Shown piece by piece: positions 1 to 8,213 of a DNA stretch of 59,905 bases. Both the position numbers and the translations under genes were made by a program. The notes beneath the pieces are model-generated. The model was not told the origin of the DNA and did not search any database. It saw nothing but the letters and a program-made list of their open reading frames with translations. This DNA comes from Pseudomonas sp. CHM02 (GTDB taxonomy: Bacteria; Pseudomonadota; Gammaproteobacteria; Pseudomonadales; Pseudomonadaceae), in contig NZ_JFCA01000042.1 in assembly GCF_000612585.1 (NCBI RefSeq), positions 1-59,905 on the forward strand. The letters are read 5' to 3'. Positions within the stretch are counted from its first letter, which is position 1, and each line of letters opens with the position of its first letter.

Positions 1-8
1 ACAGGGGG

Positions 9-602
9 TCAGGGCTGGAGCATTTGGCGCAGCGCGGCGCAATCCTCGGCATGCCAATCTGCCAACTCCGGCCAGGGGTTTTCCGGCAGATTCACCAACA
101 CCGTCCGCGTCCCCGCCGCCCGACCGCAGTCCAGGTCGAAGCGGTAATCGCCGACCATCACCATCTCGCCCGGCGCTACGTCCCAGGCCGCCGCCAGTTT
201 CAGCAAGCCACCCGGATCCGGCTTGGGCGGCGCATCGTCACGCCCCAGCACATCCTCGACGGCAAAGCAGTCCGCCAGGCCAATCGCTTCCAGGGTGATG
301 TGCGCCAATTCGCGCGCATTGCGGGTCAGGATACCCAGGCGATAACCACGCCCAGCCAGCTCGCGCACCAACTCCACCGCACCTTCGGCGGCCACCGAAC
401 CCAGCGCCAACTCCCGCTCATGCTCCAGCAACCAGGCGTGCTTGGCCGCCGCGACCTCCGCGGGCAACGCCGCCAGGTGAGTGAGGATGTCGTCTTCGGG
501 CGGAATCTCCAGGGCAACGCGAATGGCCGCGAAATCATGCACGGCCACCGTGAGGGTGCCGTCCATGTCGAAGACCCAGTGCCTGACATCCGACAGGCTC
601 AT
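9..602 (-). CDS. HAD-superfamily hydrolase (phosphatase-like)
   Basis: A 197-residue haloacid-dehalogenase-fold hydrolase, probably a small-molecule phosphatase; substrate unknown. Motif I is FDMDGTLT with nucleophile Asp12 and Asp14, motif II is the Thr in LTRN near residue 93, motif III is the Lys in PPKPDP near 127, and motif IV is GDYRFD near 151-156. The helical cap lies between motifs I and II, as in the HAD-IA class. I use the ATG at 602 because it overlaps the tesB stop in an ATGA junction; the reading frame stays open upstream but only as tesB shadow. The coupling suggests co-translation with tesB. Family call is firm, substrate is not predictable. Confidence 0.9.
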   Translation of the reverse strand: MSLSDVRHWVFDMDGTLTVAVHDFAAIRVALEIPPEDDILTHLAALPAEVAAAKHAWLLEHERELALGSVAAEGAVELVRELAGRGYRLGILTRNARELAHITLEAIGLADCFAVEDVLGRDDAPPKPDPGGLLKLAAAWDVAPGEMVMVGDYRFDLDCGRAAGTRTVLVNLPENPWPELADWHAEDCAALRQMLQP

Positions 603-1468
603 GCCCAGTCCTTGCGATGGCGGATCAGGCCTTCCTGGGTCACCGAGGCCACCAGTTGCCCGGCGCGGTTGTACACGCTGCCACGGGAGAACCCGCGGGA
701 ATTGCCGGCCCACGGGCTGTCCATGGCGTACAGCAGCCAGTCATCGGCGCGCAGGTCAGCGTGAAACCACAGCGCGTGGTCGAGGCTGGCGACCTGCATG
801 TCTTTCTGCCACACGGTCTTGCCATGGGGCAGCAGCGAGGTGGTCAGCAGACCGAAGTCAGAGGCATAGGCCAGCAGGTATTTGTGCAGCGCCGGCGCGT
901 CGGCCAGGGCTCCGTCGGCGCGGAACCACACGTATTTGACCGGGTCGGACGGCTGCGGGTTGAACGGGTCTTTCTCCGTCACCGGGCGCACTTCGATGGG
1001 CTTGGGGCACAACAGCTTGTCGCGCATGTGCTCCGGGATCAGGTGCGCACGCTGTTGGGTCAGTTCCAGCTCCGACGGCAGGTTTTCCGGGCCGACCACC
1101 ACGGGCATGGTGGTCTGGTGATCGAAGCCTTGTTCGTCGTACTGGAACGAGGTGGTGCAGGTGAAGATCGGGTGGCCCTTCTGGATCGCCGTCACGCGGC
1201 GCGTGCTGAAACTGCCGCCATCGCGCACGCGGTCGACCGAGTACACCACCGGCAATTTTGCGTCGCCAGGGCGCAGGAAGTAGCCATGCAGGGAATGCAC
1301 ATGCCGCGCTTCTTCTACGGTCTGGCTGGCCGCCGACAGCGACTGGCCGAGCACCTGGCCTCCGAACAGCTGGCGAAAGCCCAGGTCCTGGCTGCGGCCG
1401 CGAAAGAGGTTTTCCTCGATCGGCTCCAGGGTCAGCAAGTCCACCAGATCTTCCAATACTTGGCTCAT
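599..1468 (-). CDS. tesB: Acyl-CoA thioesterase II
   Basis: A 289-residue TesB-type thioesterase with two hotdog domains, which hydrolyses medium- and long-chain acyl-CoA to free fatty acid and CoA in the cytoplasm. Family features include the N-terminal LEPIEENLFRG segment, FGGQVLGQSL near residues 35-45, HSLHGYFLRPGD, and the C-terminal segment with SLDHALWFH and RGSVY. Length matches the family (about 286). The ATG at 1468 is preceded on its strand by AGGAG (in the bases 1475-1480), so it is preferred over the upstream in-frame start at 1531. Its stop overlaps the start of the HAD hydrolase gene by four bases. Confidence 0.95.
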   Translation of the reverse strand: MSQVLEDLVDLLTLEPIEENLFRGRSQDLGFRQLFGGQVLGQSLSAASQTVEEARHVHSLHGYFLRPGDAKLPVVYSVDRVRDGGSFSTRRVTAIQKGHPIFTCTTSFQYDEQGFDHQTTMPVVVGPENLPSELELTQQRAHLIPEHMRDKLLCPKPIEVRPVTEKDPFNPQPSDPVKYVWFRADGALADAPALHKYLLAYASDFGLLTTSLLPHGKTVWQKDMQVASLDHALWFHADLRADDWLLYAMDSPWAGNSRGFSRGSVYNRAGQLVASVTQEGLIRHRKDWA

Positions 1469-1506
1469 AGAGCAACTCCTAAAATCTACGGGGCATTCCG
1501 GGCTGC

Positions 1507-2076
1507 CTATCCGTGCAGCGTGTCCAACCATTGGGCGCGGGTGATGCGGTACAAAACATGATGGCGCAGCGGGTCATCGGCTGCGACCTTGGGGTGTTCA
1601 AAATCTGCCAGCGGATCGTAATGCATACCGATGGCTTGCATGACTTTTTGTGATGGCAGATTGGCTTCCGTGGTGAAGGCGACAATCTCGTCCAGGTTCA
1701 AGCGATCAAAACCACAGCGCAATGCGGTCCACGCGGCCTCGCTGGCATACCCCAGGCCCCAATGTTCGCGGGCCAGGCGCCAGCCGATTTCCACCGCTGG
1801 GGTAAAATCCGCCTCAAAGCTGACATTCAGCAACCCGGTGAGGCCGATGAATTCCCCGGTGTCCTTGCGCTGCAAGGCCCACAGGCCAAAGCCGTATTCG
1901 GCGAAGTGGCCGCGAATACGGCCGATCAACGCGGCGCTTTCCAGGTGGCTCAGCCTGGCCGGGAAATAGCGCATCACCTGCGGGTCGGCGCACATGCGTG
2001 CAAACTCCGGCAGGTCGCTGTCGCGCCACTGGCGCAACACCAACCGTGCACTTTCCAATTCCAGTATCGGCTCCAT
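1507..2076 (-). CDS. GNAT-family N-acetyltransferase (RimJ/RimL-like)
   Basis: A 189-residue acetyltransferase of the GNAT_3/RimJ-RimL type that transfers acetyl from acetyl-CoA to an amine. It opens with the family start pattern (ESARLVLRQW) and has the mid-domain IGWRLAREHWGLGYASEA stretch around residues 96-113, whose GLGYA part is the acetyl-CoA pyrophosphate-binding loop, then FTTEANLPSQKVMQAIGM near 138-155. A purine-rich GGGAGGGG run lies just before the ATG at 2076. It lies 38 bp upstream of tesB on the same strand and may share its transcript. The acceptor (ribosomal protein, antibiotic or metabolite) cannot be told from sequence. Confidence 0.9.
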   Translation of the reverse strand: MEPILELESARLVLRQWRDSDLPEFARMCADPQVMRYFPARLSHLESAALIGRIRGHFAEYGFGLWALQRKDTGEFIGLTGLLNVSFEADFTPAVEIGWRLAREHWGLGYASEAAWTALRCGFDRLNLDEIVAFTTEANLPSQKVMQAIGMHYDPLADFEHPKVAADDPLRHHVLYRITRAQWLDTLHG

Positions 2077-2151
2077 GGGTCCCCTCCCTTGCCATGTGCG
2101 TGAGTGTACAGCGCTGTTAAGATCCGTCGCAGGTTCCCGTCAGAAAATCCC

Positions 2152-3072
2152 ATGCCTTTGCCATTGATCTACCACGATGACTACAGCCCCGAGTTCCCGG
2201 CGGACCACCGCTTCCCCATGGACAAGTTCCGCCTGCTGCGCGACCACCTGGTGGACAGCGGCCTGACCGAGGACAACCAGTTGCTGCGCCCGCAACTGTG
2301 CCCGCCGGAAATTCTGGCCCTGGCCCATGACAGGGGCTACATCGAACGCTACATGGGCGGCGAGCTGTCCCGCGAAGACCAGCGCCGCCTCGGCCTGCCC
2401 TGGAACGAAGCCCTGGCGCGGCGCACCGTGCGTGCGGTCGGCGGCTCGATCCTGGCGGCGGAGCAGGCGCTGGAACACGGCCTGGCATGCCACCTGGCCG
2501 GCGGCACGCACCACGCCCATTACGATTACCCGGCGGGCTTCTGCATCTTCAATGACCTGGCGGTGATCAGCCATTACCTGCTGGCCAGCGGCCGGGTCAA
2601 CCGCGTGCTGATCTTCGATTGCGACGTGCACCAGGGCGACGGCACCGCACGCATCCTCCACGACACCCCGGACGCCATCACCGTGTCGCTGCACTGTGAA
2701 AAGAACTTTCCCGCGCGCAAGGCCCAGAGTGACTGGGACATCCCGCTGCCCATGGGCATGGGCGATACCGATTACCTCAAGGTGGTGGACGATGCCCTCA
2801 ACTACCTGCTGCCGCTCTACCAGCCCGACCTGGTGCTCTACGACGCCGGCGTCGATGTGCACAAGGATGACGCCCTCGGTTACCTCAAGCTGACAGACCA
2901 AGGCGTGGCCGCCCGTGATGAAAACGTGATGCGCCACTGCCTGGGCCGCGACATCCCGGTGATGGGCGTGATCGGCGGCGGCTACAGCAAGGACCGTCCG
3001 GCCCTCGCCCGCCGCCACGGCATCCTGCACCACAGCGCGCAACGGGTGTGGACGTCATCAGGTTGTCACTGA
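2152..3072 (+). CDS. Histone deacetylase family protein (class II-like amidohydrolase)
   Basis: A 306-residue zinc-dependent deacetylase of the arginase/HDAC fold. The catalytic His pair is H120-H121 in GGTHHAHYD, zinc ligands are D158 and H160 in FDCDVHQGDG and D235 in DAGVDVH, and the transition-state tyrosine is Y279 in GGGYSKD, so the active site is complete. Bacterial members act on acetylpolyamines, acetoin-related or acetylated protein substrates; none can be assigned here. The ATG at 2152 begins the family's MPLPLIYHDDY opening; an earlier in-frame ATG at 2104 would add 16 atypical residues. It is divergent from the GNAT gene across a 75-bp gap. Confidence 0.92.
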   Translation: MPLPLIYHDDYSPEFPADHRFPMDKFRLLRDHLVDSGLTEDNQLLRPQLCPPEILALAHDRGYIERYMGGELSREDQRRLGLPWNEALARRTVRAVGGSILAAEQALEHGLACHLAGGTHHAHYDYPAGFCIFNDLAVISHYLLASGRVNRVLIFDCDVHQGDGTARILHDTPDAITVSLHCEKNFPARKAQSDWDIPLPMGMGDTDYLKVVDDALNYLLPLYQPDLVLYDAGVDVHKDDALGYLKLTDQGVAARDENVMRHCLGRDIPVMGVIGGGYSKDRPALARRHGILHHSAQRVWTSSGCH

Positions 3073-3082
3073 ACTGTGAGCG

Positions 3083-3117
3083 TTACCCACAATGCCTGTG
3101 GAACCACCTGTGGATAA
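3083..3117. promoter_or_regulatory. DnaA-box-like pair upstream of the HrpF/HrpK-like gene
   Basis: Bases 3109-3117 are TGTGGATAA, the exact reverse complement of the DnaA box TTATCCACA. Bases 3083-3091 (TTACCCACA) differ from it at one position, and 3189-3197 (TTTTCCACA) also differ at one. All lie in the gap between the HDAC gene and the large HrpF/HrpK-like gene. No dnaA, dnaN, gyrB or rpmH is near, so this is not the chromosomal origin; it may be a DnaA-responsive promoter, or chance. Confidence 0.3.
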
Positions 3118-3194
3118 CTTGAGCGTAAGGGCCTGAAAGCCATTATCGGTATGGCTTGCAAGAAACTGTACACTTTTTAACCAGATACTTTTCC

Positions 3195-3234
3195 ACAGCC
3201 GTGAAACGTTGTGGAACTTGGCGTTCACGGCTGT
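3195..3234. repeat. 11-bp perfect inverted repeat in the 5' region of the HrpF/HrpK-like gene
   Basis: ACAGCCGTGAA (3195-3205) and TTCACGGCTGT (3224-3234) are perfect inverted copies around an 18-nt loop. No T-run follows either side, so it is not a classic intrinsic terminator. It lies 67 bp before the start codon at 3302 and could be an operator or an mRNA leader hairpin. A second, weaker 7-bp hairpin (3137-3143 with 3151-3157) lies upstream. Confidence 0.5.
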
Positions 3235-3301
3235 CTTGCAACAAAACTGCCGCACCCCGCCGTCACCCTGAAAGCCTCTCCCGCTTTCAGAGTACCCCGC
3301 G

Positions 3302-6300
3302 ATGGCAACGTACAAGATCGGCAGCAGCACGACGCCCGGCAACGACGACGCCCTGAAAAAAGTCGCCGCCACCTTCGACGCGGCGATGTCCCGCGCCCTG
3401 TCCGGCTTCAAGGAAGCCGCCCACCCCGGCAACTTCAAGGTGCTGGCCGTGACCGACAACACCAGGGACCAGAAGATCGCCGACGTCAAAGCCACCGGCG
3501 ACCAGGAGGCGATCAAGCGCCTCAACGACCCGAACCTGGCCGACATCAGCAACACCGGCGTGCCCCTGGCCAATATCGCCAGCATCACCAAGATTTCCGA
3601 CAACGTCCTGGAGCTGAAAACCCGCGACGGCCAGGACATCATCATTATCAAGCAGATGACCCCGTACCTGTTCGACGGCATGGCCGGCAAAGCCGACGCG
3701 GTGGACGCGCTGAACCAGAGCAAGGCCGACGGCTACCGCATCGCCCAGGCCGGCGACACCGCACCGGGCCTGGACACCTACAAAGGCATCGGCCCGGCTG
3801 ACGAAGTAGGACCGGGGATGATTCGCTACGAAACCCTGTCGGGCGACAAGGTCGTCGTCAGCAAGGAAACCAACCTCGACCTGTACGAAAAAGTGAAGTC
3901 CGACGGCGAGACCTGGGGCCTGATCAACGACAGCAAGAACGAAGGCTACCACCTGGCCAGTGCCGATGAAGCCGGTGGCGTGAGCCTGGTGGGCACCCCG
4001 CAAGAGCTGGGCCACGGGCTGATCCGCTACGAAACCGCCTCGGGCGACAAGATCATCGTGTCCCAGGCCATCAGCCCCGACCTGTACGCCTCGGTGGTCA
4101 AGGAGTCCAATGGCATCTTCGGCGTGGACGGCGCCGTGGACACCAACTGGATCGACAACTCCAAATACGCCAGCGCCAAGGACTGGGACAAGATCGTCGG
4201 CAACACCAGCGGCACGCCGACCCAGGAAGAACGCGACCTCGACCGCCCACGCGCGGCCTCGAAAATGCTCAGCGACAACTGGGACAAGTGGGGCCTGCAC
4301 GACCGCCCGATCGACTTCTCCAACCCACCCGCCGACCTGCCGCCCGAAGCCCAGGCCTGCCTCAAGTACCTGGCCGGCAGCCCGAGCCTGATGAACGCCC
4401 TCGACAGCGGCGGCCTGGGTAAAAGCGACGGGGTGATCACCCACGCCGATGTGGATAAATTCATCAGCCAGTCGAACAAGGACCTGTCGGCCGCTTCGAA
4501 GTCCTACAGCAGCTTCCTCAGCAAGAACCCCGACGCCACGGAACTGGCCAAGGAAAACGCCAAGTCCGCCGCCATCGTCATGGCCAATATCTCCCTGGTG
4601 AGCAGCGCCGGCCCGGAAATGCAGGGCCCCAACCAGCGCGCCAACAATGGCAGCCTGAACACCGCCAACCTCAAGGCGATCAAGGATGACTCGGGCCTGA
4701 GCCCCGAGCTGACCGGCGCCGCCGGCTACTGGTCCACCCCCGGCATGCTGCGCACCCTCGACATGGCCGGCGACCTGCCCGCCACCGCCAAGGCCGACGG
4801 CATCACCCAGCAGAAAAACCTCGGCGCGTGGCTGGAAAACCAGGCCCCCAAGGACGACCACGGCGTGCTGATGATGCTCAGCAACGCCTCGGTGCGCAGC
4901 TCGGTGGCCGATGTCGACACCTCCAAGCTGACCAAGGACGTGCTTGAACACCCGGAGAATTACGACGGCAAGACCAAAGCCGCGGTAATGATGGAAATCA
5001 GCGACGCCCGCGCACGCATGGCGGCCAGCGACAAGGTGGGGGACGGCGACTTGTACGCCGGGATCACCGCCGACACCGAATACCACCTCAACCCGACCAA
5101 ATCCAAAGTCACCGACCAGCTCGACGCCGCCATCGGCCAGTTGTCCAGTGACCCGGATGTGAAGACGTTCCTCTCGCAAAACCAAGCGTCCGGCATGCGC
5201 GATATCGTCAACAGCGACCCGGCGATCAAGCATGAGCTGCAGGCCTATCAGGACGGCCAGATCAACAGCGGCAACGTGCTCAACACCGCCCTGGCTACCA
5301 AGGATGCCGACGGCAAACCGCTGTCGCTCATGGATGCCCTGAGCCTGGCGGGCACCGATGCCACCCTCACCGACCTGGCCCTGGGCGGCGATGGCCATGT
5401 GGACCTCAGCGTCATCGCCGAAAAATCGGGCAAGTCCGGGGACATTGAGCAGTTCTTCAAGGACCACATCCTCAACGGCAAAGACCTGGAAGACGCCCTC
5501 GCCCAGCCGAACGCCGACCCGATGACCGCCATCGGCCAGTACGCGGCCCACGCGGAATTGCTCAAGGAGTTTCTCGGCGACAAAGTCTCGGCCCAGGATT
5601 CGTCGACCGTGCAGCAATACGTCAACCAGGCGGTGTCCGACACCTTGGTCAACGGCGCCAACGACGACGTGCTCAAAGGCGCATTCGGCGATGCGAATGG
5701 CAACTTCGATGAAGCCAAGACCACGGCCATCATCGAGAAAGCCATGGCCGACGACCCGGACATGTTCAAGGACGCCACGGGTGCGCAGATCAAGCCGCAG
5801 GATGTGATCTCGCTGATCCGTTCGATGTGGGACGTGAACCGCCAGGGCCAGAAGATCAGCGACGTACTGCCCAAAGCCGTGGATGGGCTGAAGCTTAACG
5901 TCAGCGATTCGTATAAACAGGGCCTGCTGCACATCGGCAGTGCGCTGCTGGCCGGTGGCGTGCTGGCGGCGCGCTCGGCCACGGGCGGCAACAGCCCGGC
6001 CGACAACGCCGGCCGTGTGGCGGCGGGCATGCAGTTTGCCGGCCTGATCACCGAGGGCGGTACCAAATACGCCAAGGAAGCCGGCTACGGCATGACCTGG
6101 AAACCCACGCCGATCGACCCGAACAAACCCCAAGGCATTGGCGACTTCCCCACCGGCAAAATGGTGCAGAACACCGACGGCCTCAACCGCCTCGGCAACC
6201 TGGGCAAGATCGTCGGTGGCAGCGGCAGTTTCATCGGTGGTGTGTTCGGCCTGATCAGTGGGGTCAACAGCGCGTTTGCCGGAGACAAACTCAACGCCGG

Positions 6301-6625
6301 TTTCTCCCTCACCAGCGGCGCCCTGGGCACTGGCGCGGCGGTGGCGTCGATCATCGAAGGCGGCGCAGGCCTGTTCGGGATCGCCGACGCGGCGGCCATC
6401 GCCGGCACCTTCGCCGGTGTTCTGGGCTGGGCCGCAGCGGGCGTGGGGATCGTCACCAGCTTTGTGTTCCCGATCATCGAGGTAGTGAAGCGGGAAAAAC
6501 AACAGGACGCATTCTTCGGTAACCTGGTGCCGACCCTGGACAAATATGGCCTTACCGGCGGCCCTATCACCGACGCCGACCGCAAGGATGAATACCCGCC
6601 TTACACCAACACCGGCTTCGCCTGA
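3302..6625 (+). CDS. HrpF/HrpK/NolX-like type III translocator-family protein (orphan)
   Basis: A 1107-residue protein I assign by pattern to the HrpF/HrpK/NolX family, putative type III secretion translocators of plant-associated bacteria. The central part (residues 318-450) has the family look: SDNWDKWGL near 324-332, LPPEAQACLKYL near 347-356, then a degenerate EF-hand-like loop with DGVIT at 376-380. The N-terminal third holds three copies of a segment of about 70 residues, starting near 101, 172 and 239. The C-terminus has hydrophobic, Gly/Ala-rich segments near 875-897, 970-990 and 1005-1060, suited to membrane insertion. No signal peptide is visible; the N-terminus is Ser/Thr-rich. No secretion, chaperone or hrp regulatory gene is in the window, and I found no good GGAACC-N15/16-CCAC hrp box upstream. 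Codon use matches its neighbours. Family call is fairly confident; role is unknown. Confidence 0.75.
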   Translation: MATYKIGSSTTPGNDDALKKVAATFDAAMSRALSGFKEAAHPGNFKVLAVTDNTRDQKIADVKATGDQEAIKRLNDPNLADISNTGVPLANIASITKISDNVLELKTRDGQDIIIIKQMTPYLFDGMAGKADAVDALNQSKADGYRIAQAGDTAPGLDTYKGIGPADEVGPGMIRYETLSGDKVVVSKETNLDLYEKVKSDGETWGLINDSKNEGYHLASADEAGGVSLVGTPQELGHGLIRYETASGDKIIVSQAISPDLYASVVKESNGIFGVDGAVDTNWIDNSKYASAKDWDKIVGNTSGTPTQEERDLDRPRAASKMLSDNWDKWGLHDRPIDFSNPPADLPPEAQACLKYLAGSPSLMNALDSGGLGKSDGVITHADVDKFISQSNKDLSAASKSYSSFLSKNPDATELAKENAKSAAIVMANISLVSSAGPEMQGPNQRANNGSLNTANLKAIKDDSGLSPELTGAAGYWSTPGMLRTLDMAGDLPATAKADGITQQKNLGAWLENQAPKDDHGVLMMLSNASVRSSVADVDTSKLTKDVLEHPENYDGKTKAAVMMEISDARARMAASDKVGDGDLYAGITADTEYHLNPTKSKVTDQLDAAIGQLSSDPDVKTFLSQNQASGMRDIVNSDPAIKHELQAYQDGQINSGNVLNTALATKDADGKPLSLMDALSLAGTDATLTDLALGGDGHVDLSVIAEKSGKSGDIEQFFKDHILNGKDLEDALAQPNADPMTAIGQYAAHAELLKEFLGDKVSAQDSSTVQQYVNQAVSDTLVNGANDDVLKGAFGDANGNFDEAKTTAIIEKAMADDPDMFKDATGAQIKPQDVISLIRSMWDVNRQGQKISDVLPKAVDGLKLNVSDSYKQGLLHIGSALLAGGVLAARSATGGNSPADNAGRVAAGMQFAGLITEGGTKYAKEAGYGMTWKPTPIDPNKPQGIGDFPTGKMVQNTDGLNRLGNLGKIVGGSGSFIGGVFGLISGVNSAFAGDKLNAGFSLTSGALGTGAAVASIIEGGAGLFGIADAAAIAGTFAGVLGWAAAGVGIVTSFVFPIIEVVKREKQQDAFFGNLVPTLDKYGLTGGPITDADRKDEYPPYTNTGFA

Positions 6626-6647
6626 CCAAGCCGGGTAACACTTCCCT

Positions 6648-6902
6648 GCTATGAGCAGGCTTATTGTGGTGAGCGGTCTTCTTGTGGTGAGCGGGCTTGC
6701 GGTGGTGTGCAGCCTTATTGTGGTGAGCGGGCTTGCCCCGCGCTGGGCTGCGAAGCAGCCCTATAAAATCGCCGCGCTTTCCCAGTAAGAACGCATTAGC
6801 CGGTTTGGGGCTGCTTCGCAGCCCAGCGCGGGCAAGCCCGCTCACCACAAGAAGCCCGCTCACCACAAGAAGGCTGCACACCACAGCAAGCCCGCTCACT
6901 AC
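6648..6902. repeat. Long palindrome of 18-bp tandem repeats around a REP-like core
   Basis: The 339-bp gap between 6625 and 6965 has no convincing gene and is mostly this element. The left arm has units beginning GTGGTGAGCGG at 6666, 6684, 6702 and 6720, exactly 18 bp apart, with a decayed fifth at 6648. The right arm has the reverse-complement units ending at 6848, 6866, 6884 and 6902, again exactly 18 bp apart. Between them are inverted cores containing GCTGCGAAGCAGCCC (left) and GGGCTGCTTCGCAGCCC (right). Each arm has one variant unit (GTGGTGTGCAGCCTT), third on the right counted from the core but second on the left. As RNA it would fold into a very long hairpin and could end transcription from both sides. 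Confidence 0.9.
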
Positions 6903-6964
6903 AACACCACAATTGCACGGTATTGCTTACAATGGGCGCCCTTTGTTTTTGACCAGGCCTGCCG

Positions 6965-8191
6965 ATGTCCGCTACTGCTCCTTCCCACGTTGCCATTATC
7001 GGCGGCGGCCCTGCCGGGCTGATGGCCGCCGAAGTCCTGAGCCAGGCGGGCGTGCGGGTGGACCTGTACGACGGCATGCCCTCGGTGGGACGCAAGTTTC
7101 TGCTGGCCGGCGTGGGCGGCATGAACATCACCCACTCCGAAGCCTACCCGGCATTCCTGTCACGCTACGCCGAACGCGCGCCGCACATGGCGCCGTTGCT
7201 GCGCAGTTTCGGGGCTGAGGCGTTGTGTGAATGGATTCATGGCTTGGGCATCGAAACGTTTGTCGGCACCTCCGGTCGTGTGTTTCCCACCGACATGAAA
7301 GCCGCGCCCCTGTTGCGCGCCTGGCTCAAGCGCCTGCGTGACCAGGGCGTGGTTATCCACACCCGTCATCGCTGGCTGGGCTGGAATGCCGAGGGCGACT
7401 TACTTATCCACAGCCCCGACGGCGAAAAAACGGTCCACAGCGATGCCGTGCTGCTGGCCCTCGGTGGCGGCAGTTGGTCGCGCCTGGGTTCCGACGGTGC
7501 GTGGCTCAAGTTGCTGGAAGATCGCGGCGTGCCCTACGCCCCGCTGCAACCGAGCAACTGTGGCTTCGAGGTGTCGGCCTGGAGCGAGCTGATGGTCAGC
7601 AAATTCGCCGGCGCGCCATTGAAAAACGTCGCCATCGGGCTGGGGGACGATAAGCCTCGCCTGGGCGAATGCGTGGTCACCGCGACAGGTATCGAGGGCA
7701 GCTTGATCTACGCGCTGTCGGCGCCGATCCGGGAAGCCATCAACCGCGACGGCTCGGCCACGGTGCATATCGACCTGTTGCCGAGCAAGCCGCTGGACAA
7801 AGTCCAGGCCGCCCTGGCCAAACCCCGTGGCTCACGGTCGATGAGCAAACACCTGCACAGTCAGTTGGGGTTAGACGGGGTGAAAGCCGCGCTGCTGCGT
7901 GAGTTGGCGCCTGCGGAGCACTTCACTGATCCGGCGCAATTGGCGGTGGATATCAAGGCGTTGCCGCTGACGCTGGTGAAGACCCGGCCGATGGATGAGG
8001 CGATCAGCACGGCGGGCGGCGTGCCGTTCGAGGCGCTGGATGAGCGCTTGATGCTCAAGCAATTGCCGGGGGTGTTCTGTGCGGGGGAGATGCTGGATTG
8101 GGAAGCGCCAACGGGCGGGTATCTGTTGACGGGGTGTTTTGCCAGTGGCAGAGCGGCTGGGCAGGGGATGTTGGAGTGGCTTAATCGCTGA
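6965..8191 (+). CDS. NAD(P)/FAD-dependent oxidoreductase, HI0933/TIGR03862-type flavoprotein
   Basis: A 408-residue flavoprotein of the HI0933-like (BaiN/RdsA-related) family. The FAD-binding Rossmann motif is IIGGGPAGLMAAE near residues 10-22, and a second dinucleotide-contact segment, VGRKFLLAGVGGMNITHSE, follows near 42-60. The C-terminal part carries LPLTLVKTRPMDEAISTAGGV and the closing FAD motif GEMLDWEAPTGGYLL near 378-392. Length fits the family (about 400). The reaction is not established for this subgroup. The ATG at 6965 follows the repeat palindrome; no strong ribosome-binding site is visible. The gene is followed by a REP doublet and the convergent rhlE. Confidence 0.9.
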   Translation: MSATAPSHVAIIGGGPAGLMAAEVLSQAGVRVDLYDGMPSVGRKFLLAGVGGMNITHSEAYPAFLSRYAERAPHMAPLLRSFGAEALCEWIHGLGIETFVGTSGRVFPTDMKAAPLLRAWLKRLRDQGVVIHTRHRWLGWNAEGDLLIHSPDGEKTVHSDAVLLALGGGSWSRLGSDGAWLKLLEDRGVPYAPLQPSNCGFEVSAWSELMVSKFAGAPLKNVAIGLGDDKPRLGECVVTATGIEGSLIYALSAPIREAINRDGSATVHIDLLPSKPLDKVQAALAKPRGSRSMSKHLHSQLGLDGVKAALLRELAPAEHFTDPAQLAVDIKALPLTLVKTRPMDEAISTAGGVPFEALDERLMLKQLPGVFCAGEMLDWEAPTGGYLLTGCFASGRAAGQGMLEWLNR

Positions 8192-8213
8192 GATTTGCGG
8201 TGAATTCCGAGCC

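Noticed and set aside
3083..3117. Chromosomal replication origin
   Set aside because: Only one exact DnaA box with two near matches, no AT-rich unwinding block, and none of dnaA, dnaN, recF, gyrB or rpmH nearby.
3062..3301. Possible hrp box (GGAACC-N15/16-CCAC) upstream of the HrpF/HrpK-like gene
   Set aside because: GGAACC occurs at 3100-3105, but no CCAC follows at the required distance.
3287..6502. A 1071-codon open frame antisense to the HrpF/HrpK-like gene
   Set aside because: Its composition (Val/Ala/Gly/His-rich, no motif) is what the reverse strand of a GC-rich, codon-biased gene produces. The sense frame has recognisable family features.
6567..6899. Leftward 110-codon protein with VVSGLL-type repeats
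   Set aside because: It is the 18-bp repeat palindrome read in a frame that it keeps open, with no start signal and no non-repeat domain.
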